Source: Leptospira kanakyensis
GTDB lineage: Bacteria > Spirochaetota > Leptospiria > Leptospirales > Leptospiraceae
NCBI RefSeq assembly: GCF_004769235.1
Contig: NZ_RQFG01000005.1
Location: 62,001 to 126,000 of the forward strand
Direction of reading: 5' to 3'
Length of the DNA stretch: 64,000 nt
Part shown: piece by piece, positions 56,028-64,000 of the stretch
Position numbering within the stretch: the first letter of the stretch is position 1
Layout of the letters: every line of letters begins with the position of its first letter
Position numbers and translations under genes: made by a program
The notes under the pieces: generated by a model
Database searches by the model: none
What the model saw: the letters and a program-made list of their open reading frames with translations, nothing else
Told to the model about the DNA's origin: nothing

Positions 56028-57053
56028 ATGAGAATAATAATCAAATGGGTGATTGCCATCACTCTCATTCTTTCTTCATTCCTAGTATCCACTTACAACT
56101 GGTCTACCGGTGAATACAATTATGATTCCTCTCGTAAATTCGAAAATTTTGACGCCTTCTACCAAAACGAATTGAGTATCAGCACCAAAGAAAATGTTAA
56201 ACCCAATAACGAAGAATTACTCGTCCGAGTTTCGGAAGAAAAAACTCCCATTGTCATTGTTTACATTCATGGATTTGGTGCAAGCCGTGGCGAAGGAGAA
56301 GAAGTCACAAACAAACTTTCCGAATACTTCGGTGCCAACACTTATTACTTACGATTGCCAGGACATGGAACCAATCCAGAAGATCACCTAAATACAGGAT
56401 TCCAAAACTATCTACAAGATGCAGAAGATAGTTTGATTTATGCAAGAGAACTGGGCGAAAAAACAGTTCTTATTGGAACCAGTATGGGTGGAAACATTGC
56501 ATCCTATTTAGCCGCCAAACATCCCGACCTTGTGGATGCACTTGTTCTTGCTTCTCCATTTTATGATTTTGATGACCCGAGTGCTCATATCTTTCGTTTC
56601 CATTGGGGAAATTCGTTTATCAATGCAATCAAAGGTGAGATGCGAATTTCTAAAACAGATCCTAAAGATGAATCTTCCAAATATTGGTATTTTGATCAGT
56701 ATTACGGGGCCATCAAAAATATTTTAGATCTAAAACGATTTGTAGATAAAACAAATCCTTATCCAAATATTGTGGCTCCCACCTTACTTATGTATTACTA
56801 TAAATCAGAAAGAGAACATGACTTTGTGGCATCTGTTCCTGCTATGTTAAAGGTTTACGATTTGATCCAATCGGGATCCAATCCAAATCCTAAAAACAAA
56901 CTTTTAAAAATTGAAAATGGTTCCCATGTCTTACTTTCGAAGTATGTAAAAACTGACAAAGAACTCATTGAAAAAGAAATCATTCAGTTTGTCAAAGATA
57001 GTACGGGAGCAGAAGAAGCCCCTAAATCGAAATCAAAGAAACCCAAACGATAA
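56028..57053 (+). CDS. Alpha/beta hydrolase (serine esterase/lipase-like), membrane-anchored
   Basis: 341 residues. An N-terminal hydrophobic helix (about 5-22) anchors it outside the cytoplasm. Fold markers are VIVYIHGFGASRGEG (oxyanion HG), YLRLPGHGTNPEDH, the nucleophile Ser152 in IGTSMGGNIASYLA, and His in IENGSHVLLSKY; the acid is probably in the APTLLMYYYKSEREHDF region. Similarity is to monoacylglycerol lipase or carboxylesterase types. Substrate unknown. A basic Lys/Pro/Ser-rich tail ends it. The stop overlaps the convergent sensor gene by 21 bases. Confidence 0.88.
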   Translation: MRIIIKWVIAITLILSSFLVSTYNWSTGEYNYDSSRKFENFDAFYQNELSISTKENVKPNNEELLVRVSEEKTPIVIVYIHGFGASRGEGEEVTNKLSEYFGANTYYLRLPGHGTNPEDHLNTGFQNYLQDAEDSLIYARELGEKTVLIGTSMGGNIASYLAAKHPDLVDALVLASPFYDFDDPSAHIFRFHWGNSFINAIKGEMRISKTDPKDESSKYWYFDQYYGAIKNILDLKRFVDKTNPYPNIVAPTLLMYYYKSEREHDFVASVPAMLKVYDLIQSGSNPNPKNKLLKIENGSHVLLSKYVKTDKELIEKEIIQFVKDSTGAEEAPKSKSKKPKR

Positions 57054-58934
57054 CAAAATCGTTTCATAAAGTTCATCGATGGATATTGGTTTGGATCGAA
57101 CTAGTATCCCTTCGTTGTCTAACTCTTCAGAATCCAACCCATCCATATTCCCCGTATATAAAACTGCCGAAAGATTCGGATTGATCTTTTTGATTTTACG
57201 AATGAGGTTTAACCCATTCATTTCTCGCATCCGATAGTCTGACAAAATAAAATCAGGAACCTCGGTTTTTAATGTTTCCAAAGCAATGGAAGCACTTCGA
57301 AACACCTTTGGGATCACATTTTTCTGTGATAATACAAAACTTATAGCCTCACTTGCGGCATCATCATCTTCCACAACCCAGATTTCTTTTTTAGAAATTT
57401 CATACCAAACATCTTTAGGATCATTGCCCGAATGAGGTTTTGTTACTCCAGAAACCATCTGTCCTTCTTCCAAAGGAAGAAAAATATGGATGACCACTGT
57501 CATTGGTTCCGGTTTTTCAATAAAAAACTCACCACCCCAGTTTTTCACATAACGATTGATTAGGTGCATTCCTGCCCATTGGAATTCTTCATCACCAAAG
57601 TTTACAAAATCAAGTGTATTCAGTCCAGAAAGACTAGGTAAGGAAAGGCCAGTAAACTCCATAGAAACCAAAAATTTAAATTCATCTGCTGGGGAAGTTT
57701 GGATTCGAACCATCCCACGTTTGCGGTCATCCCAAACCAGAAGTCCACCCGAAGTTAACTCACAAAGGATTTTCGAAAACCGAACAGCATCGAGTTTTGT
57801 AAATAAAGGTGATTTATAAAAATCAAATTGTGCTTCTACATTCTTTGGTAAACCCGCATTCACGAGTGGTATGGCAGATTCAATCACAGATGAAATTTCC
57901 ACCTTGGCGGCAGAATTTTCATCTTTTACCTTAGAATATTTAATGATCCTATGGATCATGGAACGAGCATTATCTGCTCCCATCCGGATTTTACCCAAAT
58001 ATTCTAAAATACGATTTGTATTGAACTCTCCCGACTGAATCTGTTCTTCACCTAACTGAGAAAATACGTGAATGGGTTGTAGATAATTGTTTAAGTCGTG
58101 GGCAATATTGGTAGCTAAACTTCCAATAGTTTCCATTTTCTGTGAATGCAACTGATAAGATTCTAATTGTTTTTTCTCAGTGACATCATCCAAAAATACA
58201 TAATAAAAATCTGGTTTTCCTTGTGAGTTACGAAATGCACTAATCCTTCGATACACATTGATCCGTCTGCCATCCTTTCTTGTCAGCCTTGACTCTTCGG
58301 CCCCTTCTTTAAAAAAACCAAAGTATTCCATCTCTTCTTCTGAGATTGGTTCCCCTTTAATTCGTTTGATATTGAGATCAGTTAAGTTTTGAAAACTATA
58401 TCCAGTGATTTCTGTAAACCGAGGATTGATGCGAAAGTATCCACCTTCCCAATCTTGTAATGCCATCCCAACAGATGCATTCTCAAAAAGCCCGAGAAAA
58501 AATTGGATTTGTTCCACAATATTGATTTCATTTGTTTTTTCATTCGTTACATCCCGAACAAAAACAATTTGTAAATCTGAATCTATATTAGGAATGTTTA
58601 CTTTTTTCTTTTCGAATTGAAACCAACGAACAAGAACTTCATTCGGCATCAGGAATCGGTAATCACCAGTGATGGTATCCCGATCAGAATGTTTGTTTGG
58701 GGAAAGAAACTGTTCTCGAAAATTAATTTTGTCTTCTTCGGCAACCCATGTCAAAAGTTCGGACTCCAAACACTCCCCAGTGGTTTTATGACATCCCAAA
58801 TTGTTTTTAAAAAAATCGTTCGAAAATAAAATTTGGCCGGTTTTTGGATCTGTTAAATACACTCCACCGGAAAATAGATTGGGCAAGACCTTAAAGAATT
58901 CTATCATTCCGCTTGCTTCTAGATTCGTTTGCAT
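57033..58934 (-). CDS. Hybrid sensor histidine kinase-like protein with PAS domains and receiver, eroded ATPase domain
   Basis: 633 residues from ATG 58934; the frame is open to 58988, but that would overlap tatA. Order: PAS (about 10-110), PAS (about 130-245), dimerisation/phosphoacceptor domain with His279 (NIAHDLNNYLQ), an ATPase-like domain, and a receiver with phosphoacceptor Asp566 (LSDYRM), acidic pair VVEDDD and Lys in VRSKPIS. The ATPase domain lacks the N-box Asn pattern (LTSGGLLVWDD instead of NLxxNAxxA) and any DxGxG. It therefore may not make its own phosphate, and could act as a receiver/phosphatase or partner kinase. Cytoplasmic: no membrane helix. Confidence 0.85.
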   Translation of the reverse strand: MQTNLEASGMIEFFKVLPNLFSGGVYLTDPKTGQILFSNDFFKNNLGCHKTTGECLESELLTWVAEEDKINFREQFLSPNKHSDRDTITGDYRFLMPNEVLVRWFQFEKKKVNIPNIDSDLQIVFVRDVTNEKTNEINIVEQIQFFLGLFENASVGMALQDWEGGYFRINPRFTEITGYSFQNLTDLNIKRIKGEPISEEEMEYFGFFKEGAEESRLTRKDGRRINVYRRISAFRNSQGKPDFYYVFLDDVTEKKQLESYQLHSQKMETIGSLATNIAHDLNNYLQPIHVFSQLGEEQIQSGEFNTNRILEYLGKIRMGADNARSMIHRIIKYSKVKDENSAAKVEISSVIESAIPLVNAGLPKNVEAQFDFYKSPLFTKLDAVRFSKILCELTSGGLLVWDDRKRGMVRIQTSPADEFKFLVSMEFTGLSLPSLSGLNTLDFVNFGDEEFQWAGMHLINRYVKNWGGEFFIEKPEPMTVVIHIFLPLEEGQMVSGVTKPHSGNDPKDVWYEISKKEIWVVEDDDAASEAISFVLSQKNVIPKVFRSASIALETLKTEVPDFILSDYRMREMNGLNLIRKIKKINPNLSAVLYTGNMDGLDSEELDNEGILVRSKPISIDELYETILLSFGFL

Positions 58935-58957
58935 AACTCTTGCCTTAAGAGGGAAAT

Positions 58958-59227
58958 ATGCCATCCAATCCGTTTTCTTTTCAAGCACCTATTGCTTTTT
59001 TTAATTTGGGACCGTGGGAGATTGCACTCATCGTCTTCTTAGCGTTACTTTTTTTTGGCGGAAAACGCCTTCCAAGCCTTGCCAAAGATTTGGGTTCTGG
59101 AATCAAAGAATTTCGTAAGTCCTTAACTGGACAAGAAGACGAACCATCCCAAACGAGTTTCCCACAAGAAGAACCAAAGTCCGCTTCTTCAAACGCTTCC
59201 AAATCTGGAAAAAAGAAAAAAGCATAA
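58958..59227 (+). CDS. tatA: Twin-arginine translocase subunit TatA
   Basis: 89 residues. After a short N-terminal extension, LGPWEIALIVFLALLFFGGK gives the single helix and hinge, then RLPSLAKDLGSGIKEFRKSL is the amphipathic helix; the tail is charged and Ser/Lys-rich. AGAGGGA lies 5 bases before ATG 58958. TatA forms the translocation pore for folded proteins together with TatC, which follows after 10 bases. No TatB is seen nearby, so a minimal TatAC system is possible. Confidence 0.95.
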   Translation: MPSNPFSFQAPIAFFNLGPWEIALIVFLALLFFGGKRLPSLAKDLGSGIKEFRKSLTGQEDEPSQTSFPQEEPKSASSNASKSGKKKKA

Positions 59228-59237
59228 GACTTAAACC

Positions 59238-60017
59238 TTGGCCGGGAAAAAAAGAACCGCACTTCCATTACCGGAGGATTCCGAAACCAGGGAAAAATTC
59301 ATGTCCCTGGGGGATCATTTAGAAGAACTCCGCCAAAGACTGATTTATTCCATTTTAGTGGTCTCTGTCTTTATGACGGGTACTTTGTATTTTGGGAGTG
59401 AGATCCATACCTTCCTCATCCAACCTTACAAATCAGTCCTAGGCCCCGACGCGCATTTTTTTCAGATCCAACTGATGGCGCCGTTTCTCATCTATCTCAA
59501 AACGTCTTTTATCTTATCGGTTCTTGTTTCTTTGCCATTTCTTTTATACATCCTTTGGGGGTTCATTGCTCCGGCAGTGGATACGAGGACAGAAAAATGG
59601 GGAAAGTTCATCATCCTATTTTCCACCCTACTCTTTTGGTCGGGACTGGCCCTTTGTTGGTTCACCGTCTTTGAAAACTTCTTAAGGGTTTTCCTTGTGA
59701 TCCTTCGACCAGACGGAGTGGATCCTTATTTACCGATTGACGAATATTATGATTTGTTTTTTAATTTGCACCTAGTGTTTGGTGCTTCATTTCAATTGCC
59801 CATTGTCCTCATCTTACTTGGTAGGATTGGAATTCTATCTTCCAGGTTTTTGATTTCTAGATGGAGAGAGGCAGTTCTCATCATCGCCGTTGTTTCAGCC
59901 GTTTTATCTCCAGGCCCAGATGTATTTTCTATGTTAATGTTACTTGTTCCTCTTAGTTTTCTATTCTTTCTTTCTGCCATCATCATGAAAGTATTGGAAA
60001 CAACAGACCGCAAATGA
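59238..60017 (+). CDS. tatC: Twin-arginine translocase subunit TatC
   Basis: 259 residues from TTG 59238; the alternative is ATG 59301 (238 residues), which has AGGGAAAA upstream and begins exactly at the conserved [14 protein letters not shown]. Six transmembrane helices, with the signature [18 protein letters not shown] and the conserved acidic site after helix 3-4 ([15 protein letters not shown]), and [20 protein letters not shown]. TatC recognises twin-arginine signal peptides. Its stop overlaps the next gene by ATGA. Confidence 0.95.
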   Translation: MAGKKRTALPLPEDSETREKFMSLGDHLEELRQRLIYSILVVSVFMTGTLYFGSEIHTFLIQPYKSVLGPDAHFFQIQLMAPFLIYLKTSFILSVLVSLPFLLYILWGFIAPAVDTRTEKWGKFIILFSTLLFWSGLALCWFTVFENFLRVFLVILRPDGVDPYLPIDEYYDLFFNLHLVFGASFQLPIVLILLGRIGILSSRFLISRWREAVLIIAVVSAVLSPGPDVFSMLMLLVPLSFLFFLSAIIMKVLETTDRK

Positions 60018-61108
60018 GTTTTCGAGTTAAACTTCCTGTACTACTAGGTATCATTAGTTTTCTTTTCTTTTTTATTCATTTTTTACTCGCAGAATTTGCC
60101 TTCACTCATTGGCAAAATCCAAAGGGAGAAAATGCACTTAACTTCAGCTTGGTGGGGATTTACTCTTCGTTCGTATTTTCCTTACTGATGGGATTTTTGA
60201 CCTATTATTTTTTAGGTTTTCTATATCAATACATTCTTCATGTCATTGCTCATATCCAAGATGATGAACTACCAAAAGACATTCGAAATTTAAAAAAAGA
60301 TACAGAAGAATATAAAATTTATAAATCTGTTCGTTTTACCCTCCTCCAAGGAGATGAAAGTCTTGGAGAAGAACAATTCGAAAACAAATTTGATTGGAAA
60401 ACCAACCAAGCTGCATCCGTTAACAAACAAATCCCAGATATCCATATTCCAAAAATTCCCGGATTTGATGTTGCCGTTTTCCCATCTGTTATGCGTTATG
60501 CGGGAGCGGACTACATACGAATTGTCAGAGCAAAAGATGGAATTTTTGGAATCCTTGCCGGACATATGGAACCTGGAATTTTAGAATCTTCGGAAAAAGT
60601 ATTCATTCATGGAACGATTTCTTCTTTTGGAGATGGGCTTTTTACTACTGAAGAAATTTTAGAAAAATTAGAATCTGCTCTTCACCAATTTACTTTTTTA
60701 AAATTAAAAATCTCTGCTTTTGGGATCCAAAACAAAGAAGATAAAATGTCTTTTTTACATTATATGGACATGCCCATCTTTCAATTTTCTGATCATGGAA
60801 TCCAAGTGATTGAAGGGAGTGGAGATGACCATTGGTATCCCAACCACAAACACCCACTCTCCATAGCTGATGGAATCGAAATTGGAGATTATTTGGTTTG
60901 GGCCAGCGATAGAACTCTCACCCAGTTCGGACTCACATCCTTTGAAATTATGGAAGAATTTGTAGATTATCTTTTGGACTTAAAACCAAGCTCTTCTAGG
61001 CAGATGTTACTTGCCATTGCCAAAAAGATGAGTGCTCTCGGGGCAGAAAGAAACCTTACAAACCCCATGGAAAAACTTTCTATTTTAGTTGTTCGGCGAA
61101 ACAAGTAA
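60014..61108 (+). CDS. Membrane protein with SpoIIE/PP2C-like phosphatase domain, degenerate
   Basis: 364 residues. Two N-terminal helices (about 8-28 and 44-70) and then a cytoplasmic domain. [45 protein letters not shown] and [17 protein letters not shown] follow the order of SpoIIE-type PP2C motifs (GxDxAxx..GDYYD, GDVxGHG, GDxLxxYTDG). However, the metal-binding Asp positions are replaced (GDVsGHG is AGHMEPG, TDG is SDR), so catalysis is doubtful. It may be a pseudophosphatase or a partner-switch component. Translation is coupled to tatC. Confidence 0.68.
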   Translation: MSFRVKLPVLLGIISFLFFFIHFLLAEFAFTHWQNPKGENALNFSLVGIYSSFVFSLLMGFLTYYFLGFLYQYILHVIAHIQDDELPKDIRNLKKDTEEYKIYKSVRFTLLQGDESLGEEQFENKFDWKTNQAASVNKQIPDIHIPKIPGFDVAVFPSVMRYAGADYIRIVRAKDGIFGILAGHMEPGILESSEKVFIHGTISSFGDGLFTTEEILEKLESALHQFTFLKLKISAFGIQNKEDKMSFLHYMDMPIFQFSDHGIQVIEGSGDDHWYPNHKHPLSIADGIEIGDYLVWASDRTLTQFGLTSFEIMEEFVDYLLDLKPSSSRQMLLAIAKKMSALGAERNLTNPMEKLSILVVRRNK

Positions 61109-61930
61109 ACGAATCGTATGGCGGAGTAGATCCAACTTCCCCCAGTCACCGTGCCCTGGAACCACTACCTCTGCATCTGGATAACGAGACAAAACCCTTT
61201 TCACAGAATTTGGCCATTGATTCATATCGGCTTCCTTTACATTCCCGAGGTCCTTTGCATCCAGTGCCTTAACTAAACATCCCCCAAAGAGGATATGAGT
61301 TTCAGGAAGCCAAACTACAATATTGTCTGCCGAATGCCCATGGCCTGGGAAAAATACTTCTATCGACTGATTTCCGGCAGGTAACCTTGTTTGGATGTCT
61401 AGGACCGGATTTGTTTTTCCCAATCCTCTTTCCTTTGCAAGTTTTGCCGTTAAGGATGTACTATAAACTGGGATGTTTTTATTTTGGAAAAGGGAAACTC
61501 CCGCCATACGGTCGTCATGTGCATGTGTCACAACGAGAAACAAAATATCTTTTTGGAACGTAGCCTTGACTTCAGAAAATAATTCTTCTGTTTGGGATTC
61601 CGTCCAAGGAGTGTCAATCACCACAGCTCCTTTGTTTGTGAGGATCACAAGGCCATTGGCAGAATACACTTGGCCACCAAATTCTCCAAAACTGCGATGG
61701 ATCCAAACAGTTTCTTTGATTTTAATCCACTCTAAATGCCTGGATGATGTAAGAGGTAATGGAGTCTGCGTTTGGTTAGTGGGAGCGGTAGTAGACTCCG
61801 TAACTTTTCCTATTTGGCAATGGGAAAAAGAAAACCCAACGGCAAATGAAACAAACAATACTTGGAATCGAATCTTTGAAAGTAGAGAGACTTTCTGGAA
61901 TCTGGTTTTTGGTGACTTGAAATCTATCAC
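61085..61930 (-). CDS. Subclass B1-like metallo-beta-lactamase (lipoprotein)
   Basis: 281 residues. A signal ends FSFSHC (Cys38), a possible lipobox. All B1 zinc ligands are in place: His136, His138, Asp140 in THAHDDRMAG; His199 in FPGHGHSADNIVVW; Cys218 in FGGCLVKALDAKDLGNV; His260 in VVPGHGDWG. The CLVKALDAKDLGN block has the conserved Lys and Asn of BcII-type enzymes (K224 and N233 equivalents). B1 enzymes hydrolyse most beta-lactams in the periplasm. It stands alone, with no mobile element beside it, so it appears to be resident. It overlaps the convergent 60014-61108 gene by 24 bases. Confidence 0.9.
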   Translation of the reverse strand: MIDFKSPKTRFQKVSLLSKIRFQVLFVSFAVGFSFSHCQIGKVTESTTAPTNQTQTPLPLTSSRHLEWIKIKETVWIHRSFGEFGGQVYSANGLVILTNKGAVVIDTPWTESQTEELFSEVKATFQKDILFLVVTHAHDDRMAGVSLFQNKNIPVYSTSLTAKLAKERGLGKTNPVLDIQTRLPAGNQSIEVFFPGHGHSADNIVVWLPETHILFGGCLVKALDAKDLGNVKEADMNQWPNSVKRVLSRYPDAEVVVPGHGDWGKLDLLRHTIRLLVSPNN

Positions 61931-61950
61931 AAGTTACTCCTAAAAAAGAA

Positions 61951-61975
61951 AAACCTATCGATAAGATAGGTTTTT
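61951..61975 (-). terminator. Terminator of the clp operon
   Basis: AAAACCTATC at 61951-61960 pairs perfectly with GATAGGTTTT at 61966-61975 around GATAA. A and T tracts flank both sides; on the minus strand it lies 59 bases after the clpX stop and ends the tig-clpP-clpX unit. It could also work on the plus strand, though no plus-strand gene ends just before it. Confidence 0.88.
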
Positions 61976-62034
61976 TATCGTTTCTCTAAATCCAAAATTT
62001 AAGATTTAAAATCCAGAAATTGTATTTTTAAACC

Positions 62035-63315
62035 CTAGGCGATTTTTTCGATATCACCTTTTAAGATCGTGATGGGAGCATCTTTTTTCAGAACTGTTTC
62101 ATCCGTCACTACCACTTCCAAAACATCCTTACGAGAAGGAATTTGGAACATGAGTTCCATCATAATCTCTTCGACGATGGCCCGAAGTCCACGAGCTCCA
62201 CTTTCCCGTTTAATTGCCGTTTGGGCAATGGCTTCGATGGCAGCTTCTGTGAACTTGAGTTTTACGTTCTCAATATCAAACATCTTTTGGTATTGTTTGA
62301 GAAGGGAATTTTTTGGTTCTGTAAAAATAGATTTCAAACTATCGATTGTTAATTCATCGAGAGTGGCAATGATCGGAAGTCGTCCAATAAACTCTGGGAT
62401 GAGTCCAAATTTCATTAGGTCATCAGGGATCACATGGTGAACCATCGATTCCCCTTCTTCAATTTTGCGACCCTTGTCGTTTACGATTTCATTGGAATGG
62501 AAACCAATTGATTTAACACCAACTCGTTGTTTGATGATGTCACTGAGGCCCACAAACGCTCCCCCACAAATAAAGAGGATGTTTTTGGTTTCTACAGGAA
62601 TGTATTCTTGGTGTGGGTGTTTGCGCCCACCTTGTGGTGGCACATTGGCAACAGTCCCTTCAATGATTTTTAAGAGGGCTTGTTGTACACCTTCTCCACT
62701 CACATCACGAGTGATGGAGGCAGAATCCGACTTACGGGAAATTTTATCGATTTCGTCGATATAGATGATTCCCATCTCGGCACGTTTGACATCGTTGTCT
62801 GCATTTTGGATGAGTTTGAGGATGATGTTTTCGACATCTTCTCCCACATACCCGGCTTCTGTCAGTGCCGTTGCATCAACGATGGCAAAAGGAACTTTTA
62901 AAATGCGAGCGAGTGTTTGTGCGAGGAGTGTTTTTCCAGATCCAGTAGGGCCAATGAGCATGATATTGGATTTTTCCAATTCCACATCTCCCGCCTTACG
63001 TTCGTTATGGAAGATTCTTTTGTAGTGATTGTAAACAGCAACAGCCAAAGCTTTTTTTGCTTGTTCTTGTCCAATTACATACTGGTCTAAGATTTTTTTG
63101 ATTTCGGTTGGTTTTGGGATGTCACCAACAATGGCAGTTTTTTCACCACCTTGCGGTTCTTCTGCGATGATTTCATTACATAATGAAATACACTCATCAC
63201 AGATATAAACACCAGGACCAGCGACAAGCCTTCTTACTTCGTCTTGGGCCTTTCCGCAGAAAGAACAATGTAATTTTTCTCTGGAATTACCCGTTTGGCT
63301 TGGACGTTTGGTCAT
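62035..63315 (-). CDS. clpX: ATP-dependent protease ATPase subunit ClpX
   Basis: 426 residues, full length. N-terminal C4 zinc finger ([11 protein letters not shown] and ICDECISLC), AAA+ Walker [16 protein letters not shown], Walker [13 protein letters not shown], sensor region [14 protein letters not shown] and the pore loop GYVGEDVE. It unfolds tagged proteins and feeds them to ClpP. It follows clpP after 17 bases on the minus strand. The RKH and IGF-type ClpP-binding loop is present as [20 protein letters not shown]. Confidence 0.98.
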   Translation of the reverse strand: MTKRPSQTGNSREKLHCSFCGKAQDEVRRLVAGPGVYICDECISLCNEIIAEEPQGGEKTAIVGDIPKPTEIKKILDQYVIGQEQAKKALAVAVYNHYKRIFHNERKAGDVELEKSNIMLIGPTGSGKTLLAQTLARILKVPFAIVDATALTEAGYVGEDVENIILKLIQNADNDVKRAEMGIIYIDEIDKISRKSDSASITRDVSGEGVQQALLKIIEGTVANVPPQGGRKHPHQEYIPVETKNILFICGGAFVGLSDIIKQRVGVKSIGFHSNEIVNDKGRKIEEGESMVHHVIPDDLMKFGLIPEFIGRLPIIATLDELTIDSLKSIFTEPKNSLLKQYQKMFDIENVKLKFTEAAIEAIAQTAIKRESGARGLRAIVEEIMMELMFQIPSRKDVLEVVVTDETVLKKDAPITILKGDIEKIA

Positions 63316-63332
63316 GGCGAAAGTCCCCTTTT

Positions 63333-63935
63333 TTAAGTTTGTAACATCTGTTTGCGTTCTAAGATCACGTTGTCGATGATGCCATACTCTTTGGCTTCCT
63401 CAGCACTCATAAAGAAATTTCTTTCGGTGTCTTTTCGGATTTGGTCGGCAGGTTTTCCGATGTGTTTACCATAAAGTTCGATCAATTTGTCCTTAGTCTT
63501 GATAATTTCTTTGGCAGAAATTTCAATATCGGAAGCTTGTCCGCCTGCTCCGCCATAAGGTTGGTGTAACATAATTCGAGAATTCGGAAGTGCAGAACGT
63601 TTTCCTTTTGCCCCACCCGCAAGGAGAAGTGCCGCCATAGAGGACGCCTGTCCAATACAAAGAGTTCTTACCTCAGGTTTAACAAGCTGCATTGTATCAT
63701 AAATGGCAAGACCAGAACTCACATAACCACCAGGGCTATTGATGTAGAGATAGATGTCTCGGTCCGGATTTTCCGCTTCTAAAAACAAAAGTTGAGCAGA
63801 AACAGCATTTGCATAGGTGTCGTCAATACCAGCACCTAAAAATATAATACGATCCCGAAGCAGTCTGGAATACACATCACTGGTGATTATGCCGCGACTT
63901 GTTTGTTCTGAAACGTTTGGAATAAATGTTGACAT
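63333..63935 (-). CDS. clpP: ATP-dependent Clp protease proteolytic subunit, Ser-His-Asn type
   Basis: 200 residues. Catalytic Ser99 in [10 protein letters not shown] and His124 in IMLHQPYGG are intact. The third residue, normally Asp in TERDxF/TDRDxF, is Asn173 here ([13 protein letters not shown]); the codon is AAT on the coding strand. The DIEI, INSPGG and [10 protein letters not shown] blocks are otherwise normal, and the length is standard. A Ser-His-Asn triad is known for Listeria ClpP1, which works mainly in mixed complexes with a second ClpP. Leptospires are reported to have two ClpP proteins. The gene lies between the trigger factor end and clpX. Confidence 0.96.
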   Translation of the reverse strand: MSTFIPNVSEQTSRGIITSDVYSRLLRDRIIFLGAGIDDTYANAVSAQLLFLEAENPDRDIYLYINSPGGYVSSGLAIYDTMQLVKPEVRTLCIGQASSMAALLLAGGAKGKRSALPNSRIMLHQPYGGAGGQASDIEISAKEIIKTKDKLIELYGKHIGKPADQIRKDTERNFFMSAEEAKEYGIIDNVILERKQMLQT

Positions 63936-63938
63936 AGT

Positions 63939-64000
63939 TTACTCTTCTTTCCCGCTGAGAATTTTCTCAGCTTCTTCCGTTGAAATAGTCTTAGGCGACT
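63939..64000 (-). CDS. tig: Trigger factor, C-terminal end (partial)
   Basis: Twenty codons before the stop TAA at 63939-63941 read SPKTISTEEAEKILSGKEE in the minus direction, a charged C-terminal tail. Its place three bases before clpP in the conserved tig-clpP-clpX order makes it the end of trigger factor, the ribosome-bound chaperone and prolyl isomerase. The body of the gene lies outside the window, so identification rests on gene order alone. Confidence 0.7.
   Translation of the reverse strand, partial: SPKTISTEEAEKILSGKEE

Overview
The window is chromosomal DNA from a spirochaete of the genus Leptospira. I infer this from the tig-clpP-clpX order, the many short lipoproteins with loose lipoboxes (hydrophobic stretch ending S/T/N-C), the FecR/DUF4384 pair, the DUF4254-GT9 pair, and a 2034-residue exported protein of a type I recall as a Leptospira family of very long proteins (TIGR04388). 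The moderate GC content and the absence of recognised pathogen-specific genes lean towards a saprophytic or intermediate species; that is inference. No rRNA, tRNA, CRISPR array, insertion sequence or prophage was seen.

Layout. 1-6.2 kb: end of an acyl-CoA thioesterase, a UbiX-UbiA pair (quinone prenylation), nth, rpmB, a LOG-family protein, an aldose epimerase and several unknowns. 6.3-9.9 kb: SppA, an MBOAT O-acyltransferase and a lipoprotein. 10.1-10.3 kb: three tandem copies of a 68-bp element. 10.3-17.5 kb: PBP1A, a metallo-beta-lactamase-fold phosphodiesterase-like protein, a rhomboid protease, lipoate ligase, glyA and a TANGO2-family protein. 17.6-27.4 kb: an envelope-glycan district with DUF4254, GT9, GT4, an O-antigen-ligase-like protein, a GH5 glycosylceramidase-like enzyme and a class III nucleotidyl cyclase, closed by a GC-rich branched inverted repeat at 27.43-27.52 kb.

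27.6-46.6 kb is the most unusual part. It is a run of twelve tightly packed minus-strand genes: a TolC-like channel, a lipoprotein with SbsA-type Ig-like domains, two small lipoproteins, a membrane protein, an HlyD-type adaptor, two divergent RND transporter proteins, the 2034-residue exported protein with a C-terminal M23-like domain, then a lipoprotein, a 40-codon ORF and another lipoprotein. Seven junctions overlap by 4 or 25 bases, so it reads as one transcription unit. I suggest a dedicated export or envelope machine that handles the giant protein, with the last lipoproteins as possible protective partners. That is inference.

46.7-49.9 kb: a FecR-DUF4384-lipoprotein cassette ending in a strong bidirectional terminator. 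49.9-57 kb: PHP hydrolase, GT39 glycosyltransferase, DCC-family protein, M3 oligopeptidase, a SCO1 plus PCu(A)C copper-delivery pair and an alpha/beta hydrolase. 57-61.1 kb: a hybrid sensor protein with an eroded ATPase domain, then tatA-tatC and a membrane-bound SpoIIE/PP2C-like protein. 61.1-64 kb: a lipoprotein with all subclass B1 metallo-beta-lactamase zinc ligands, then clpX, clpP (catalytic Asp replaced by Asn) and the end of trigger factor.
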